A stretch of 64,000 bases of DNA, taken from Pedobacter heparinus DSM 2366. GTDB lineage: Bacteria > Bacteroidota > Bacteroidia > Sphingobacteriales > Sphingobacteriaceae. The stretch is from assembly GCF_000023825.1 (NCBI RefSeq), contig NC_013061.1, forward strand, positions 806,001 to 870,000, in the 5' to 3' direction. Shown in pieces: positions 44,262 through 56,249 of this stretch (position 1 is the stretch's first letter; each line of letters begins with the position of its first letter). The notes below the pieces were generated by a model. That model saw nothing but the letters and a program-made list of their open reading frames with translations, made no database searches and was not told the DNA's origin. The position numbers were made by a program, and so were the translations under genes.

Positions 44262-44846
44262 ATGCCCGGAAGAATCATTAAAAAACAATACCGCAAAGCC
44301 AGATACATATTATATCGCGAAACTTTAATCGATGCTAAAGAGCATGTGCTTACTTTTCTCGGTTCTTTTGTTGGGATCGGCCTGATTGGTTTACTGAACA
44401 GTCAATACCTGGTGGCCAGCGATAATTTATTCCTGATCGGGTCATTTGGAGCCTCCTCTGTATTGGTATATGGCCTGATCAACAGTCCCCTTGCCCAGCC
44501 CCGCAACCTTATTGGAGGGCATGTGATCTGTGCTATTATTGGTGTTACTGTTTTTAAGCTCTTTTCGGCCGAACTCTGGTTTGCCTGCGCACTGGCGGTT
44601 TCTTTATCTATTGTAGCCATGCAGATCACCAAAACCCTGCACCCTCCGGGCGGGGCTACTGCGCTCATCGCAGTAACCGGTGGAGAAAAGATCAGGGCAC
44701 TGGGTTATATGTATGTATTGTCGCCCGTATTGTCGGGTGTACTGATCCTGTTCCTGGTGGCACTGATATTCAATAACCTGAGACACCGTAAATACCCTTC
44801 AAAACCAATTTTGAAAAGACGGAAAGCCCCCAGGTTTGCCCGATAG
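44262..44846 (+). CDS. HPP-family integral membrane protein
   Basis: A 194-residue protein with four transmembrane helices and the family signature LHPPGGATALIAVTGG, preceded by GSFGASSVLVYGLINSPLAQPRNLIGGH. HPP proteins occur in bacteria and plant plastids, where some members have been linked to nitrite transport; the substrate in Bacteroidota is not established. Basic N- and C-termini suggest both ends are cytoplasmic. There is no CBS-domain extension, unlike many homologues. It converges on the ThuA-like gene with 8 bases between stops. Confidence 0.92.
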   Translation: MPGRIIKKQYRKARYILYRETLIDAKEHVLTFLGSFVGIGLIGLLNSQYLVASDNLFLIGSFGASSVLVYGLINSPLAQPRNLIGGHVICAIIGVTVFKLFSAELWFACALAVSLSIVAMQITKTLHPPGGATALIAVTGGEKIRALGYMYVLSPVLSGVLILFLVALIFNNLRHRKYPSKPILKRRKAPRFAR

Positions 44847-44854
44847 GTGCTTGT

Positions 44855-45592
44855 TTACTCCATCTTTTTTACACCCATGGCATATTGGATGCCACCCAGC
44901 AGATGCTGTAAAAAAAGCGGGTCGGTATAAGATTCATCCACATGGCCCAGTTCAGTATAGAAAGAACGGCCACCTTCGAAATCATGGTACCAGGCCATGG
45001 GGTGAACAGGCGAATTTTTACCACCTTTATAGCTGTTTTCGTCTATGGTAATGAGTACTTTAACCTCTGGGTTCAGGTCTTTGAAATTGTACCATTCATC
45101 TTTTCGTTTCCACACTTGGGGCAAATGTCTGGTGGCGATGGTATTTCTGTTTACCACATTTAATACGGCTTCCTGCTGGGCGGGGTGGTTGATAAAATAA
45201 GCACCGGCCAGTTTACCGTACCATGGCCATTCATATTCAGTATCTGTAGCGGCATGAACCCCAACGTAACCACCACCGTTTTTAATGTATTGTTCAAATG
45301 CGGCTTGCTGTTCATTGTTCAATACATCGCCGGTTGTGTTCAAAAAGATAACTGCAGCATATTGCTTCAGGTTTTTTGCGGTAAACTTGCCCGCATCAAT
45401 AGTGCTATCCACTTCAAATTTATTTTCCAGGCCCAATTTCTGGATAGCAGGTACGCCAACCTTTATGGAGGCATGATGATAGCCCGCTGTTTTAGAAAAT
45501 ACAAGGACCTTTTTTTTCTTTGCAGCAGCAGGACCGACAAAAAATAATACCAATAAGGTGGCAATAACAAGGGTATGAAAGTTTTTAAACAT
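44855..45592 (-). CDS. ThuA-domain secreted protein
   Basis: A 245-residue protein with a signal peptide (cleavage near GPAAA, about 24) and a ThuA-like fold of the class I glutamine-amidotransferase superfamily. Recognisable segments are KVLVFSKTAGYHHASI, YAAVIFLNTTGDVLNNEQQAAFEQYIKNGGGYVGVHAATDTEYEWPWY and the C-terminal HPMAWYHDFEGGRSFYTELGHVDESY. ThuA proteins act in trehalose or other sugar catabolism in several bacteria, often as secreted keto-sugar enzymes in Bacteroidota. The amidotransferase cysteine is not present at the usual elbow. No sugar locus adjoins it, so the substrate is open. Confidence 0.9.
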   Translation of the reverse strand: MFKNFHTLVIATLLVLFFVGPAAAKKKKVLVFSKTAGYHHASIKVGVPAIQKLGLENKFEVDSTIDAGKFTAKNLKQYAAVIFLNTTGDVLNNEQQAAFEQYIKNGGGYVGVHAATDTEYEWPWYGKLAGAYFINHPAQQEAVLNVVNRNTIATRHLPQVWKRKDEWYNFKDLNPEVKVLITIDENSYKGGKNSPVHPMAWYHDFEGGRSFYTELGHVDESYTDPLFLQHLLGGIQYAMGVKKME

Positions 45593-45665
45593 GGTTCAAT
45601 TTTTGAGGCTAATGTAGTAAATCTTTTAATGATGACAAGGACCTGTTTGTGCGCCTGACTGACAA

Positions 45666-47732
45666 TTATAAGTGGTTAAGCCGGAGCAGCAGGCCGGCAT
45701 AAAAAGTACGTTTGGCGGCTGCATTGTAATAGCGGTCGTTAAAGGCATTCAGGTCATTGCCCAGGCTGTATCTTTGGTTGAGTATATTGTCTGCACCGGT
45801 AAAGAGTTCTGCAGGAGTACGGCCGATACGTAAATTTTTCCAGCTGATTTTGGCCTGCAGGATGTGGTATTTTTTTGCATAGGCCGTATTGGCATCATTT
45901 AGCGGGATCTGCGAAGTAAAGCTATGCTGCAGAAAGATGTAAACCTGATTGGGCAATTGTATGTCGGCGCTGCTAACCAACATGGTTTTAGGTACTCCGG
46001 TAAGGGCATTGCCCGAAAAGTTATTGGTTTTGTCGATGTAGTTGTCAAATTTAAAGCGACTAAGGGTATAGGTATTGCGGAGTTGCAAACCTCTTACAGC
46101 GCCTGAGGTACGGGTAGGTATCGGCCAGAATGAAACTGTGCTTTCCAGGCCAGGTTGTTTTGTACCGCCGGCATTGATAAAATATCCTGCATCATTTTGG
46201 TCCAGACGTCTTACTATTGCATTTTTCAGGTTGTAATAGAAAGCAGTAACATCTATGAGCAGCCTGTTGTTCAGGGCCTGGTACCTTAGTCCAGCTTCGT
46301 AATTCCAGCCATATTCTGGCTGCAGATCTACATTGATCACATTGTTGGAGGCTCTTATTTCGGCCAGACTAGGGGCTGAATAACCTTTGCTTATGGAAGT
46401 TCTGACTGAAAACTGTGTGCCGATCAGATAAGATAGTGCTGCCCTTGGCATAAACTGGGTATCAAAGCTGTTTTTTCGTTCGGCAATGGCCACAGGGGCA
46501 ATGCTCTGATAGGCATATTGGTATAAATTGGCGCTTGCCGAAAGTTCGAACAGCCATTTCTGCCGTACATCGATACTTAAGTGTGCGAAAGCAAAACTGG
46601 AAGCAGCCTTTAATTTATCTGAGGCTTTCAGTGCGGCAGTCAGCCCCTTGTTATTGTCGTAATTGCTAATGTCTGAACGGGTTTCCATACTTTCTATGCC
46701 CAGGTCAAATTTCCAGTTTGCTTGAGTTAGCTTCTTTTCATATTCCAGGAAGGTGCGTAAGCCCAGGGTAAACTCTTTGCGTTTTTCGTAATTGCTGATG
46801 AAGGGATTTTTAAAATCGGTATAAGAAGAAAATATGGAGACTATATGTTTAAACCGATCGCTGAGCTGCCAGTTATGGGAAAGCCCCCCATAAAGGGTTT
46901 TGCTGTAAATGCCCGCCTGCTGTTCTATTGCACTTTTTGAAGGGCCGGCAGCGGGCCTGGAGAGTTTAGGGTTTTGCAGATATTCGGCTGGGGTAAGGCC
47001 ACCGGGAGTATTGTAATGTAAGTCGGAATAAAATAACAAAGCCTTCAGTGCGGCATTTTTAGTATAGTCCCATTTGTGCAGGGTTTGAAAATACTTGCGG
47101 TCCATAGCACTATGGTCGCGGTAGCCATCGCTGCGCTGATAGGCCTGGGTAATGTTCAGGCTGTATTTGTTGAACTGCTGGTTTAGGGACAGGCCTTCCC
47201 TGAAGGCACCATAAGAGCCGCCTTCCAGGTTTAAAGACAGCGCAGTGCTGTCGGGCTGACTGCCCCGCGGCTGGATCAGGATTACACCGCCCGAATTGGC
47301 GCCAAATATACTGCTGTGCGGACCTTTTAATACCTGTATTCCGGAGGCTGCCGATACATCCAGCGCATTTAAGTAGCTGTTGCCACCCGCATCTGTTAAA
47401 GGAAAATCGTCAAAATAGATTTTTACATTTCTTATCCCAAAAGGAGAGCGCAATAAGCTGCCGCGGATAGACAGACGGTAACTGCCCGGAGAGCGTTCTT
47501 CCATCCGTACACCGGAAATGGTATTGATGGCAGAGACGAAGGATCCGGCAGGCTGTTTGTCCAGTGTGGTCTGATCCAGTACCCCAATGGCTCCTGTTGA
47601 CCGGATCAGTGGCTGGGCAGAGAAGTAGGGGCGGATCACAACCTCATTAAGTTTTTTTGTGCTGTCGGATTTGACCTGGGCTATCCCTGAAAAACAAAGT
47701 GCAGTTAAACAGCCGGTAAAAAATGTTTTCAT
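45666..47732 (-). CDS. TonB-dependent outer-membrane receptor
   Basis: A 688-residue receptor from ATG 47732 (MKTFFTGCLTALCFSGIAQ); a TTT/ATG frame up to 47741 adds three residues. There is no STN or carboxypeptidase-like domain. The plug begins KKLNEVVIRPYFSAQP and contains SAINTISGVRMEERSPGSYRLSIRGSLLRSPFGIRNVKIYFDDFPLTDAGG (about 50-100) and VLKGPHSSIFGANSGGVILIQPRG. The barrel continues to a C-terminal LRLNHL with terminal aromatic-like pattern. The layout resembles siderophore or cobalamin receptors rather than SusC. The neighbours (ThuA-like protein, another outer-membrane protein) do not fix the ligand. Confidence 0.9.
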   Translation of the reverse strand: MKTFFTGCLTALCFSGIAQVKSDSTKKLNEVVIRPYFSAQPLIRSTGAIGVLDQTTLDKQPAGSFVSAINTISGVRMEERSPGSYRLSIRGSLLRSPFGIRNVKIYFDDFPLTDAGGNSYLNALDVSAASGIQVLKGPHSSIFGANSGGVILIQPRGSQPDSTALSLNLEGGSYGAFREGLSLNQQFNKYSLNITQAYQRSDGYRDHSAMDRKYFQTLHKWDYTKNAALKALLFYSDLHYNTPGGLTPAEYLQNPKLSRPAAGPSKSAIEQQAGIYSKTLYGGLSHNWQLSDRFKHIVSIFSSYTDFKNPFISNYEKRKEFTLGLRTFLEYEKKLTQANWKFDLGIESMETRSDISNYDNNKGLTAALKASDKLKAASSFAFAHLSIDVRQKWLFELSASANLYQYAYQSIAPVAIAERKNSFDTQFMPRAALSYLIGTQFSVRTSISKGYSAPSLAEIRASNNVINVDLQPEYGWNYEAGLRYQALNNRLLIDVTAFYYNLKNAIVRRLDQNDAGYFINAGGTKQPGLESTVSFWPIPTRTSGAVRGLQLRNTYTLSRFKFDNYIDKTNNFSGNALTGVPKTMLVSSADIQLPNQVYIFLQHSFTSQIPLNDANTAYAKKYHILQAKISWKNLRIGRTPAELFTGADNILNQRYSLGNDLNAFNDRYYNAAAKRTFYAGLLLRLNHL

Positions 47733-47781
47733 CTGAAACAAAGCTATAGTTTAGATTTTAAAATCTATGCTCAGAATCTGG

Positions 47782-50496
47782 CTATTTACTCTTAAATATA
47801 TTCAGTTTGTACTGGTAAGTAAGCAGGAAATACCTTCTTAAGATTTCATTTTCAGATGTACTGACCACATTATTGTAGGCATAGCGGTATACAGGAATGT
47901 TCTGATCGAGCAGATCATAAACAGATAGTTTCAACTGTCCGCGGTCTTTTTTCAGCATTTGAAGGGTAAGGGACAGATTGAGGATATTGGCACTTTTTGA
48001 AAAGCCCTGTGCCACCTGTGGGTTGTAATTGAAATTGTATTTTCCATCAATGATTACTCTTTTTGGCCATCTTAGGCTTAAATCGGCACCTAAAGTATGG
48101 GTATTGGAGCTGATGTTCCTGTAATTTACCTCTTTATATTCAGTGCTCGAGTTTCTAAAATTATAACTGGTATTGATGCTTAAAAGTTCATTGTAGTTAA
48201 AATTAATGCCCTGTCCGACATTAAAGTCATAATTGTACTGAACACCCTCGTCGGCATTCAGAAAAAATGCGCTTTTACGCATGTTCAGGTAAATGTTGGC
48301 ATTGAGGCCGATCTGCCAGTGCCGTGATTTTTTAAACTGCTTACCTGCATTTCCGCTAAGATAGGCCCTTAAACCCCCGTTTCTATTGACATAGGTTGAG
48401 CTGGTTGCCCCATTGCCATCTACTGTAGCTTTTTGTACGATGTTATTTTCGGATAAGGTTACAGAAGAATAAGCATTGTAGTTGAATTGACTGGCATAAT
48501 AGTATTTATAGAGGTTGCCGGAAAACTGATGTACACGGCCTGCTTTCAGGTCGGGATTACCGGAAAACCTGTACAGCTGGCTATATTCTCTTACTATGGG
48601 TTGCATTTGACTGATCGCAGGCAGGTCCAGCCGCTGGTTATAGCCGATGGAAAAGCCCGGCCCCCTGAAATTAAATACAGGAAAAAAATTGTAATACTCC
48701 TTATTGATATCGGTTACGGTGCTGTTGAACTTATTGCTTACATTTTGATATTCAGCATTTACACCTGCGCGGAGGCTGTATTTTTTATTGAGCTGATAAT
48801 TTAACTGGGGACGTAGCGACTGGGTAAATGTAGTCCTGTTCAATTCATTACTTTGGTTGGGCAGGGAGAGGTCGTATGTATCGTTCAGCTTATTTTTATC
48901 AAAGGTCTGCAGGATATCGGTATTGCGGGCATACCTGCTGTCGGCACTGAATTCTGCTGTAATTTTTTTGGTCAGGGGCAGGTTATAATTTAAGGATATA
49001 TTTCCTGAACTGGTTTTGGTATGGTGATCCGCAAAACGGTCCAGGATCTCTGATCTGATGCTGCTGGTAAAAGAAATCAGTTCATTATAGGAAAAATTGT
49101 CGGACGTGTTCTGGTTGAGGCTTAAATTATGATTAATGCTGAAAGATTCGTCTTTTCGTTTGAGCCTTTTGTGAAAGGAAAAAGCATGGGAGAAGCTGTT
49201 TTGGCTAGTGTTTTCAGTTTGTTTGGCATTGGTTTCGTTTAGTTTTGGCGTAAAATTGTTAAAGCTGTTGCCGAAGCTGGTATTTAGGTTTTTATTGGAG
49301 GAAAGGTTCAGTTTAGGCTCATACCTGAACCTGAGCAAAGTATCGGGCTTCCATTCGATGAGACCGCCAATGGCATGTTTGTTTTCTGTACGGTCTGAAT
49401 TGTACAGAGATGAAGAGGAGAGCAGGGTATCTGTCAGTGTCCGTTCGTTAAAACCTTTCTGGTTGTTGATCCTGTTGGTATTGGTATAAAAATAGAGCAG
49501 GTTCATTTTTAATTTTTGCCCGTAATCGTTATTGATGTTGACACCTGTGGAGGCTACTTTTTCCATGCCGCCCCAGCTTTGGCCACCAAATGTGCCGTCG
49601 TAGACCGGATCGCCGCCCGACCTGCCAAAGCCGCCCATACTGTACAGTTCATTTCTGGAAAAGCCTGTTTTAGAGAGGTTGTTGGCCATGCCTATTAAGC
49701 TGACCTGCAGGGTATCCCTGAAATTGCTCAGGATTCCTGCGGCCTCATACCTGTCGCGGCTGCCCCCGCCTGCATATATTTTTCCGAGCGTGCTCTTCTT
49801 GATTTTACTTTTAAGTTTCAGGTTGATGATCTTTCCGACTTCCGTGTCGCTGAGCTTATGGTCGGGATCGTTCTCCCTATCGTCATATACCTGGATCTTA
49901 TCGATCAGATCGGCATCAAGGTTTTTTGTAGCCACCCTTGTATCGCTGCCAAAAAACTGTTTGCCATCGATGAGGAGTTTGTTGATGGACTTGCCGTTCA
50001 CTTCGATGGAGCCGTCTACGTTGACCTGCACGCCGGGCAGTTTTCTGAGCAGTTCCTCGACCACGGCATTGGGCCTGGTCTTAAAAGCTTCAGCATTGAA
50101 TTCAATGGTATCTTTTTTAATTACCACCGGCGATCTTTCGCCATGGATCACAACTTCTGTCAGGTTTTTTCCACTAAGCAGCAGCTCGCCGAAATTTTTA
50201 ACAGGTCCGTTTCCATAATCAAGATGCTGCCGGAAGGTATGGTAACCCACATAAGAGATGATGATTTTAGTGGCGGTATTGAGGGGTAAGTTGTTGAGGG
50301 TAAAAGTTCCCTTATTGTCGGTCAGCGTATAAGCAATCAGGCTGGTATCTTTGGCATGCACAACGGCAACTGTTGCATATTCCAGTGGGGCATGGGTAAC
50401 AGAGTCGACAAGCCGGCCCTTAACAGAGGCTTTGTTTTGTGCAAAAGCTGATGTAGCTGCAAGCCATAACAGCAGGAGAGCGATAATTTTAAACAT
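47782..50496 (-). CDS. Outer-membrane beta-barrel protein with regulatory-like and plug domains
   Basis: A 904-residue protein. After the signal peptide (to about ATSAFAQ, 20), a carboxypeptidase-regulatory-like domain (about 23-110; ASVKGRLVDSVTHAPLEYATV) leads to a plug-like domain (about 115-240; VVIHGERSPVVIKKDTIEFNAEAF and VNGKSINKLLIDGKQFFGSD). The large C-terminal barrel ends FLLTYQYKLNIFKSK. This is the OMP_b-brl_3 type common in Bacteroidota, related to TonB receptors but with unknown cargo. It lies 49 bases upstream of the receptor at 47732 on the same strand, so both may be one operon. Confidence 0.88.
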   Translation of the reverse strand: MFKIIALLLLWLAATSAFAQNKASVKGRLVDSVTHAPLEYATVAVVHAKDTSLIAYTLTDNKGTFTLNNLPLNTATKIIISYVGYHTFRQHLDYGNGPVKNFGELLLSGKNLTEVVIHGERSPVVIKKDTIEFNAEAFKTRPNAVVEELLRKLPGVQVNVDGSIEVNGKSINKLLIDGKQFFGSDTRVATKNLDADLIDKIQVYDDRENDPDHKLSDTEVGKIINLKLKSKIKKSTLGKIYAGGGSRDRYEAAGILSNFRDTLQVSLIGMANNLSKTGFSRNELYSMGGFGRSGGDPVYDGTFGGQSWGGMEKVASTGVNINNDYGQKLKMNLLYFYTNTNRINNQKGFNERTLTDTLLSSSSLYNSDRTENKHAIGGLIEWKPDTLLRFRYEPKLNLSSNKNLNTSFGNSFNNFTPKLNETNAKQTENTSQNSFSHAFSFHKRLKRKDESFSINHNLSLNQNTSDNFSYNELISFTSSIRSEILDRFADHHTKTSSGNISLNYNLPLTKKITAEFSADSRYARNTDILQTFDKNKLNDTYDLSLPNQSNELNRTTFTQSLRPQLNYQLNKKYSLRAGVNAEYQNVSNKFNSTVTDINKEYYNFFPVFNFRGPGFSIGYNQRLDLPAISQMQPIVREYSQLYRFSGNPDLKAGRVHQFSGNLYKYYYASQFNYNAYSSVTLSENNIVQKATVDGNGATSSTYVNRNGGLRAYLSGNAGKQFKKSRHWQIGLNANIYLNMRKSAFFLNADEGVQYNYDFNVGQGINFNYNELLSINTSYNFRNSSTEYKEVNYRNISSNTHTLGADLSLRWPKRVIIDGKYNFNYNPQVAQGFSKSANILNLSLTLQMLKKDRGQLKLSVYDLLDQNIPVYRYAYNNVVSTSENEILRRYFLLTYQYKLNIFKSK

Positions 50497-50529
50497 GTAT
50501 TCAGGTTCGTTTGTGGTTCCTCAATATTA

Positions 50530-50537
50530 CAAAAATA
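50530..50537 (-). promoter_or_regulatory. Candidate -7 box for the outer-membrane operon
   Basis: Plus-strand CAAAAATA is TATTTTTG on the minus strand, 33 bases before the ATG at 50496. It shares the divergent intergenic region with icd. Confidence 0.4.
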
Positions 50538-50625
50538 GAAAACAAATAGCGAGCTAAAAATTGTTAAAAAATCATCTGTTTATCCTATCTTTAGGCGATT
50601 TAATCGAAAGCGCGTTTTATCCTAA

Positions 50626-52890
<2,265 letters not shown>

Positions 52891-52910
52891 GCTAAGGCAC
52901 ATCATCTTGT

Positions 52911-52945
52911 AAAAAGGCTGTTCATGTAGGTGAACAGCCTTTTTT
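52911..52945 (+). terminator. Intrinsic terminator after icd
   Basis: AAAAAGGCTGTTCA (52911-52924) pairs perfectly with TGAACAGCCTTTTT (52931-52944) around a 6-base loop, ending in a T-run. Confidence 0.92.
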
Positions 52946-52990
52946 GTTTTAGTGCTGTTGAAAGCAAAACATTCGGTCTTTGTTGGGTGT

Positions 52991-52998
52991 TATATTTG
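52991..52998 (+). promoter_or_regulatory. Candidate -7 box for the acidic protein gene
   Basis: TATATTTG matches TAnnTTTG 18-21 bases before the ATG pair at 53016/53019; no properly spaced -33 element was seen. Confidence 0.4.
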
Positions 52999-53015
52999 AT
53001 ATAAAACTTACCATT

Positions 53016-53438
53016 ATGATGACGGGCCCAAACGATGAGAAAGGTGCTGGAAAAGCAACCGACAAACTACACCCAATGAATCTGGGAGAGACAAAAGATT
53101 TTGAAAATTTATCGTACGACAAAGATAAAAACAGCTTTGAATTTGACGTAAGGGGTAAAGATGAAGATTATGACCACCCATTGCCCTATGACACCTCGGC
53201 ACCTAATGGCGAGGATAGCATTTCTACTTATGACGAATCCAATCCTTACATTGGTACGGAATATGACAATGAAAAAGAGATGAGTGAGCGGCTGGACGGG
53301 GCGGGGATGCGGATAGACAACAACGGGGAAAGTATTGAGCTGAGCCCAGAGGATGAAATCCTTTCACGCACTCCTGAAGATGACCGTGAAGATCTGGATG
53401 AAGAGGGTTATCCTGTAAATGATAAACCGGGCAGGTGA
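53016..53438 (+). CDS. Acidic, probably disordered hypothetical protein
   Basis: A 140-residue protein (ATG 53016; ATG 53019 equally possible) packed with Asp, Glu, Asn, Gly and Ser and nearly without hydrophobic stretches, for example SYDKDKNSFEFDVRGKDEDY and the end LSPEDEILSRTPEDDREDLD. It has no signal peptide, helices or cysteines. Composition suggests an unfolded, strongly acidic polypeptide; I know of no family. An earlier in-frame start at 52980 would include the promoter box and is unlikely. It converges on dnaX, 36 bases away. A cytosolic stress or chaperone-like role is only a guess. Confidence 0.7.
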   Translation: MMTGPNDEKGAGKATDKLHPMNLGETKDFENLSYDKDKNSFEFDVRGKDEDYDHPLPYDTSAPNGEDSISTYDESNPYIGTEYDNEKEMSERLDGAGMRIDNNGESIELSPEDEILSRTPEDDREDLDEEGYPVNDKPGR

Positions 53439-53474
53439 TATTTAAAGCATCTTGAAGAGCGTATTTGAAGAGGC

Positions 53475-55283
53475 TTAAGGGTTTACATCGAGGTTGAACC
53501 TTCTGCGCATTTCTTCCAGCTTTGGATTTTTTTCTACCAGGTACTGGTATTTTTCGGTGCTGGTATATAGACGGTTTACCACTTCTTTTACCACTTGTTT
53601 GGTTTTGATATAGATGCTGAAGTTTTTAAGCCTTGGCCTCAAAAAATTGAGCAGGTCTATCATTTCTTCCTGAAGCAGGTCTTCCTGTAGTTTGTGTTCT
53701 ACCTGTACCAGGATTTCATCCGGTTTTTCGAGGATGGGAACTGAGGTACTCATCAGGGTATATACATTGATCCTGTTGGCTTCTTTCACCATACTGGTGT
53801 ATTGGTTCCAGTAAAGCAGCAACTGGTCCTGTGTGAAAATTTCTTTATCACTTCCGGTGATGTATTTAGGTTCATCGCCATCTGCTCCTTCTGCGTTGTT
53901 CTGGATGCCGTTTAATGAAGGTACAAGCATGGCAACCTTACTTTGCTGTGCCAGGGATATTGGGTTTAATACAATTTTGGAAGATGGTGGGGGCGTTTTT
54001 TTAGGTATATTGACTGTCGGGTTAACTTCAGCGGGTATAACAGGGGGTAGATTTACAGGGACTGGACTTTCGGCTACCGAAGTGGCCGGAGCTGTAAATG
54101 AGGATTGTTCAGTACTTATACTAGTTTTTTTTTTAATCTGATCTGGGTCAGTCGCGGTATTGGTTAAGGGTTGGCTGGCTAATTGGAGTACCGATGGGAT
54201 GTGGCACATCTTGATCAGGGCCATCTCTACCTGGAGCCGCTGGTTTTTACTGTTTTTGTAGTTCAGATCGCACTGGTTAGCCAGGTTTAAGGCCGTCAGA
54301 ATAAATGAAACCGGCGTTTGCTGGCTTTGGCTAATGTATTTTTGTTTGATGTTCTCGCTTACTTCCAGCAGTTTGGTGGTTTGCGGGTCTTTGGCAACAA
54401 GCAGGTTTCTGAGGTGGCTGGCCAATCCGTTGATGAAGTTATTGCCATCAAAACCATTGTTCAGGATTTCATCAAAGAGGATGAGTGTATGGCTTACATC
54501 TGTAGCCGTAAGGTGTTGGGTAAGCTTAAAATAGTAGTCGTAGTCGAGGATGTTGAGGTTGTCGATTACCGATTTATAAGTTAAGTTCTTATTGGTGTAA
54601 CTTACAATCTGGTCGAACATGGAAAGTGCATCCCTTAAGCCACCATCTGCCTTTTGGGCAATAATGTGGAGCCCATCAGCCTCTACGGCTATGTTTTCGC
54701 GCTGTGCAATTTTATTTAAATGGCCTGATATGTCCTCTACCTGGATGCGGTTGAAATCAAAGATCTGGCAGCGCGACAATATGGTGGGCAGTATTTTGTG
54801 CTTTTCGGTGGTAGCCAATATAAATATGGCATAGGAAGGTGGTTCTTCCAGTGTTTTCAGGAAGGCATTGAAGGCATTTGCCGAAAGCATGTGCACCTCA
54901 TCTATGATATAGATTTTATATTTTCCTGCCTGCGGCGGGATTCGGACCTGTTCGATCAGGCTCCTGATGTCGTCGACCGAGTTATTAGAAGCCGCATCAA
55001 GCTCGTGAAAGTTAAAGGAATGGCCGGTTTGAAAGGAAACGCAGGACTCACAGGTGCCGCAGGCTTCCTGTTCGGCGGTTAAGCTGGTACAGTTGATGGT
55101 TTTGGCAAGGATACGTGCGCAGGTTGTTTTACCTACTCCCCTGGGTCCGCAAAATAAAAAAGCCTGTGCCAGCTGGTTGTTTTTAATGGCGTTTTTTAAA
55201 GTGCCGGTAATGTGCTGCTGGCCAACAACGGTTTCAAACGTTGCCGGACGGTACTTACGGGCTGATACTATAAAATTCTCCAT
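53475..55283 (-). CDS. dnaX: DNA polymerase III gamma/tau subunit
   Basis: A 602-residue clamp-loader ATPase. It has YRPATFETVVGQQHI, Walker A GPRGVGKTT (46-54), four zinc-binding cysteines (65, 75, 78, 81), the DEVH box 128-131 and sensor/arginine-finger ILSRCQIFDFNR, followed by the lid and collar domains to about 365. The region about 370-470 is a Pro/Thr/Ser-rich linker, and the C-terminal 130 residues form a Bacteroidota-specific tail. It loads the beta clamp and organises the replisome. No obvious slippery heptamer for a gamma form was identified. On the minus strand TATTTTCG lies 7 bases before the start codon, so the transcript may be nearly leaderless. Confidence 0.97.
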   Translation of the reverse strand: MENFIVSARKYRPATFETVVGQQHITGTLKNAIKNNQLAQAFLFCGPRGVGKTTCARILAKTINCTSLTAEQEACGTCESCVSFQTGHSFNFHELDAASNNSVDDIRSLIEQVRIPPQAGKYKIYIIDEVHMLSANAFNAFLKTLEEPPSYAIFILATTEKHKILPTILSRCQIFDFNRIQVEDISGHLNKIAQRENIAVEADGLHIIAQKADGGLRDALSMFDQIVSYTNKNLTYKSVIDNLNILDYDYYFKLTQHLTATDVSHTLILFDEILNNGFDGNNFINGLASHLRNLLVAKDPQTTKLLEVSENIKQKYISQSQQTPVSFILTALNLANQCDLNYKNSKNQRLQVEMALIKMCHIPSVLQLASQPLTNTATDPDQIKKKTSISTEQSSFTAPATSVAESPVPVNLPPVIPAEVNPTVNIPKKTPPPSSKIVLNPISLAQQSKVAMLVPSLNGIQNNAEGADGDEPKYITGSDKEIFTQDQLLLYWNQYTSMVKEANRINVYTLMSTSVPILEKPDEILVQVEHKLQEDLLQEEMIDLLNFLRPRLKNFSIYIKTKQVVKEVVNRLYTSTEKYQYLVEKNPKLEEMRRRFNLDVNP

Positions 55284-55376
55284 TCGCCTACGAAAATAGG
55301 AATTTTTGTTGAGCTTGGAATGCCGGAAATCCGGATTGTTGAAAATTTGACGGAAAGAAGAGGGGTAGGGCCTGTT

Positions 55377-56249
55377 TTATTTGAATACTGACTTTAATTC
55401 TTTTCGGTATTGTGAGGCACTTTTGCCGGTAAATTCTTTAAACAATTTATTAAAGTGGCTGAAATTATTGAAGCCGCTTTCGTAGCAAATATTGGCAATG
55501 CTGATCTGTTTTTCGGCTAAAAGCTTTGAGGCGTGTACAATGCGGTATTCATTTACAAATTGTGTTAAGGTTTTTTTAGTGATTTTTTTGAAATACCTGC
55601 AAAAGGAGGGTACGGTCATGCTGGCCATTTCTGCTATGACCATTAAATTTAATTCTTCCTGGAAATGATCTTTTATATAATTAAAGACCATATTGATGCG
55701 ATCGTTGTCCTGGAGCTGCATTTCCATAGCAAAGCCCGAGGCATTTAAGATTTTATAGTCGCCGGAACTATCCAGTTCCTTTAAAATGTTCAATAAGGTC
55801 AGAAGCCTTTCAAATGGTTGCTGGTTGTCCATCATTTCAATCTGACGACCCACAGTTTTTTTTGTTTCAGGCCCGAATGCAATGCCGCCCCTGGCTTTAT
55901 CGAAGAGGTCAGAAATGCATTTTATTTCTTGTAGCTCTAAAAAAGAGCTGCCAAGAAAGTCTGGCTTCATCTGGATAACGGTTTCGTTTTTATTGCCGGT
56001 ATTGGTGTTGGTAAAGCCGCAGTGGGGCAGGTTGCTGCCAATCAGGATCAGGTCGCCATCGGTGTAATAGGATACATAGCTACCGATTTGTCGTTTGCCC
56101 GTTCCGCCATTTATAAAAACCATTTCAATTTCCGGATGGTAATGCCATACATGCGCCTTATTGTTCAAGTTTTCTTCGTATTTTGAGTAATAAAAAGAAC
56201 TTCCGAACGAAGGTTCGATGATTTCGAAGCTTGGTTTTGAATTTTTCAT
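55377..56249 (-). CDS. AraC-family transcriptional regulator with cupin domain
   Basis: A 290-residue regulator from ATG 56249 (MKNSKPSFEIIEPSFGS). A cupin-like sensor domain (about 20-110; HVWHYHPEIEMVFINGGTGKRQIGSYV) precedes two AraC helix-turn-helix units (about 190-290; ASMTVPSFCRYFKKITKKTLTQFVNEYRI and ISIANICYESGFNNFSHFNKLFKEFTG). Such regulators usually sense a sugar and activate catabolic genes; no target operon adjoins it. A perfect 13-bp dyad sits between its -7 box and the ATG and suggests autoregulation. The longer frame to 56279 would run through this site. Confidence 0.92.
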   Translation of the reverse strand: MKNSKPSFEIIEPSFGSSFYYSKYEENLNNKAHVWHYHPEIEMVFINGGTGKRQIGSYVSYYTDGDLILIGSNLPHCGFTNTNTGNKNETVIQMKPDFLGSSFLELQEIKCISDLFDKARGGIAFGPETKKTVGRQIEMMDNQQPFERLLTLLNILKELDSSGDYKILNASGFAMEMQLQDNDRINMVFNYIKDHFQEELNLMVIAEMASMTVPSFCRYFKKITKKTLTQFVNEYRIVHASKLLAEKQISIANICYESGFNNFSHFNKLFKEFTGKSASQYRKELKSVFK

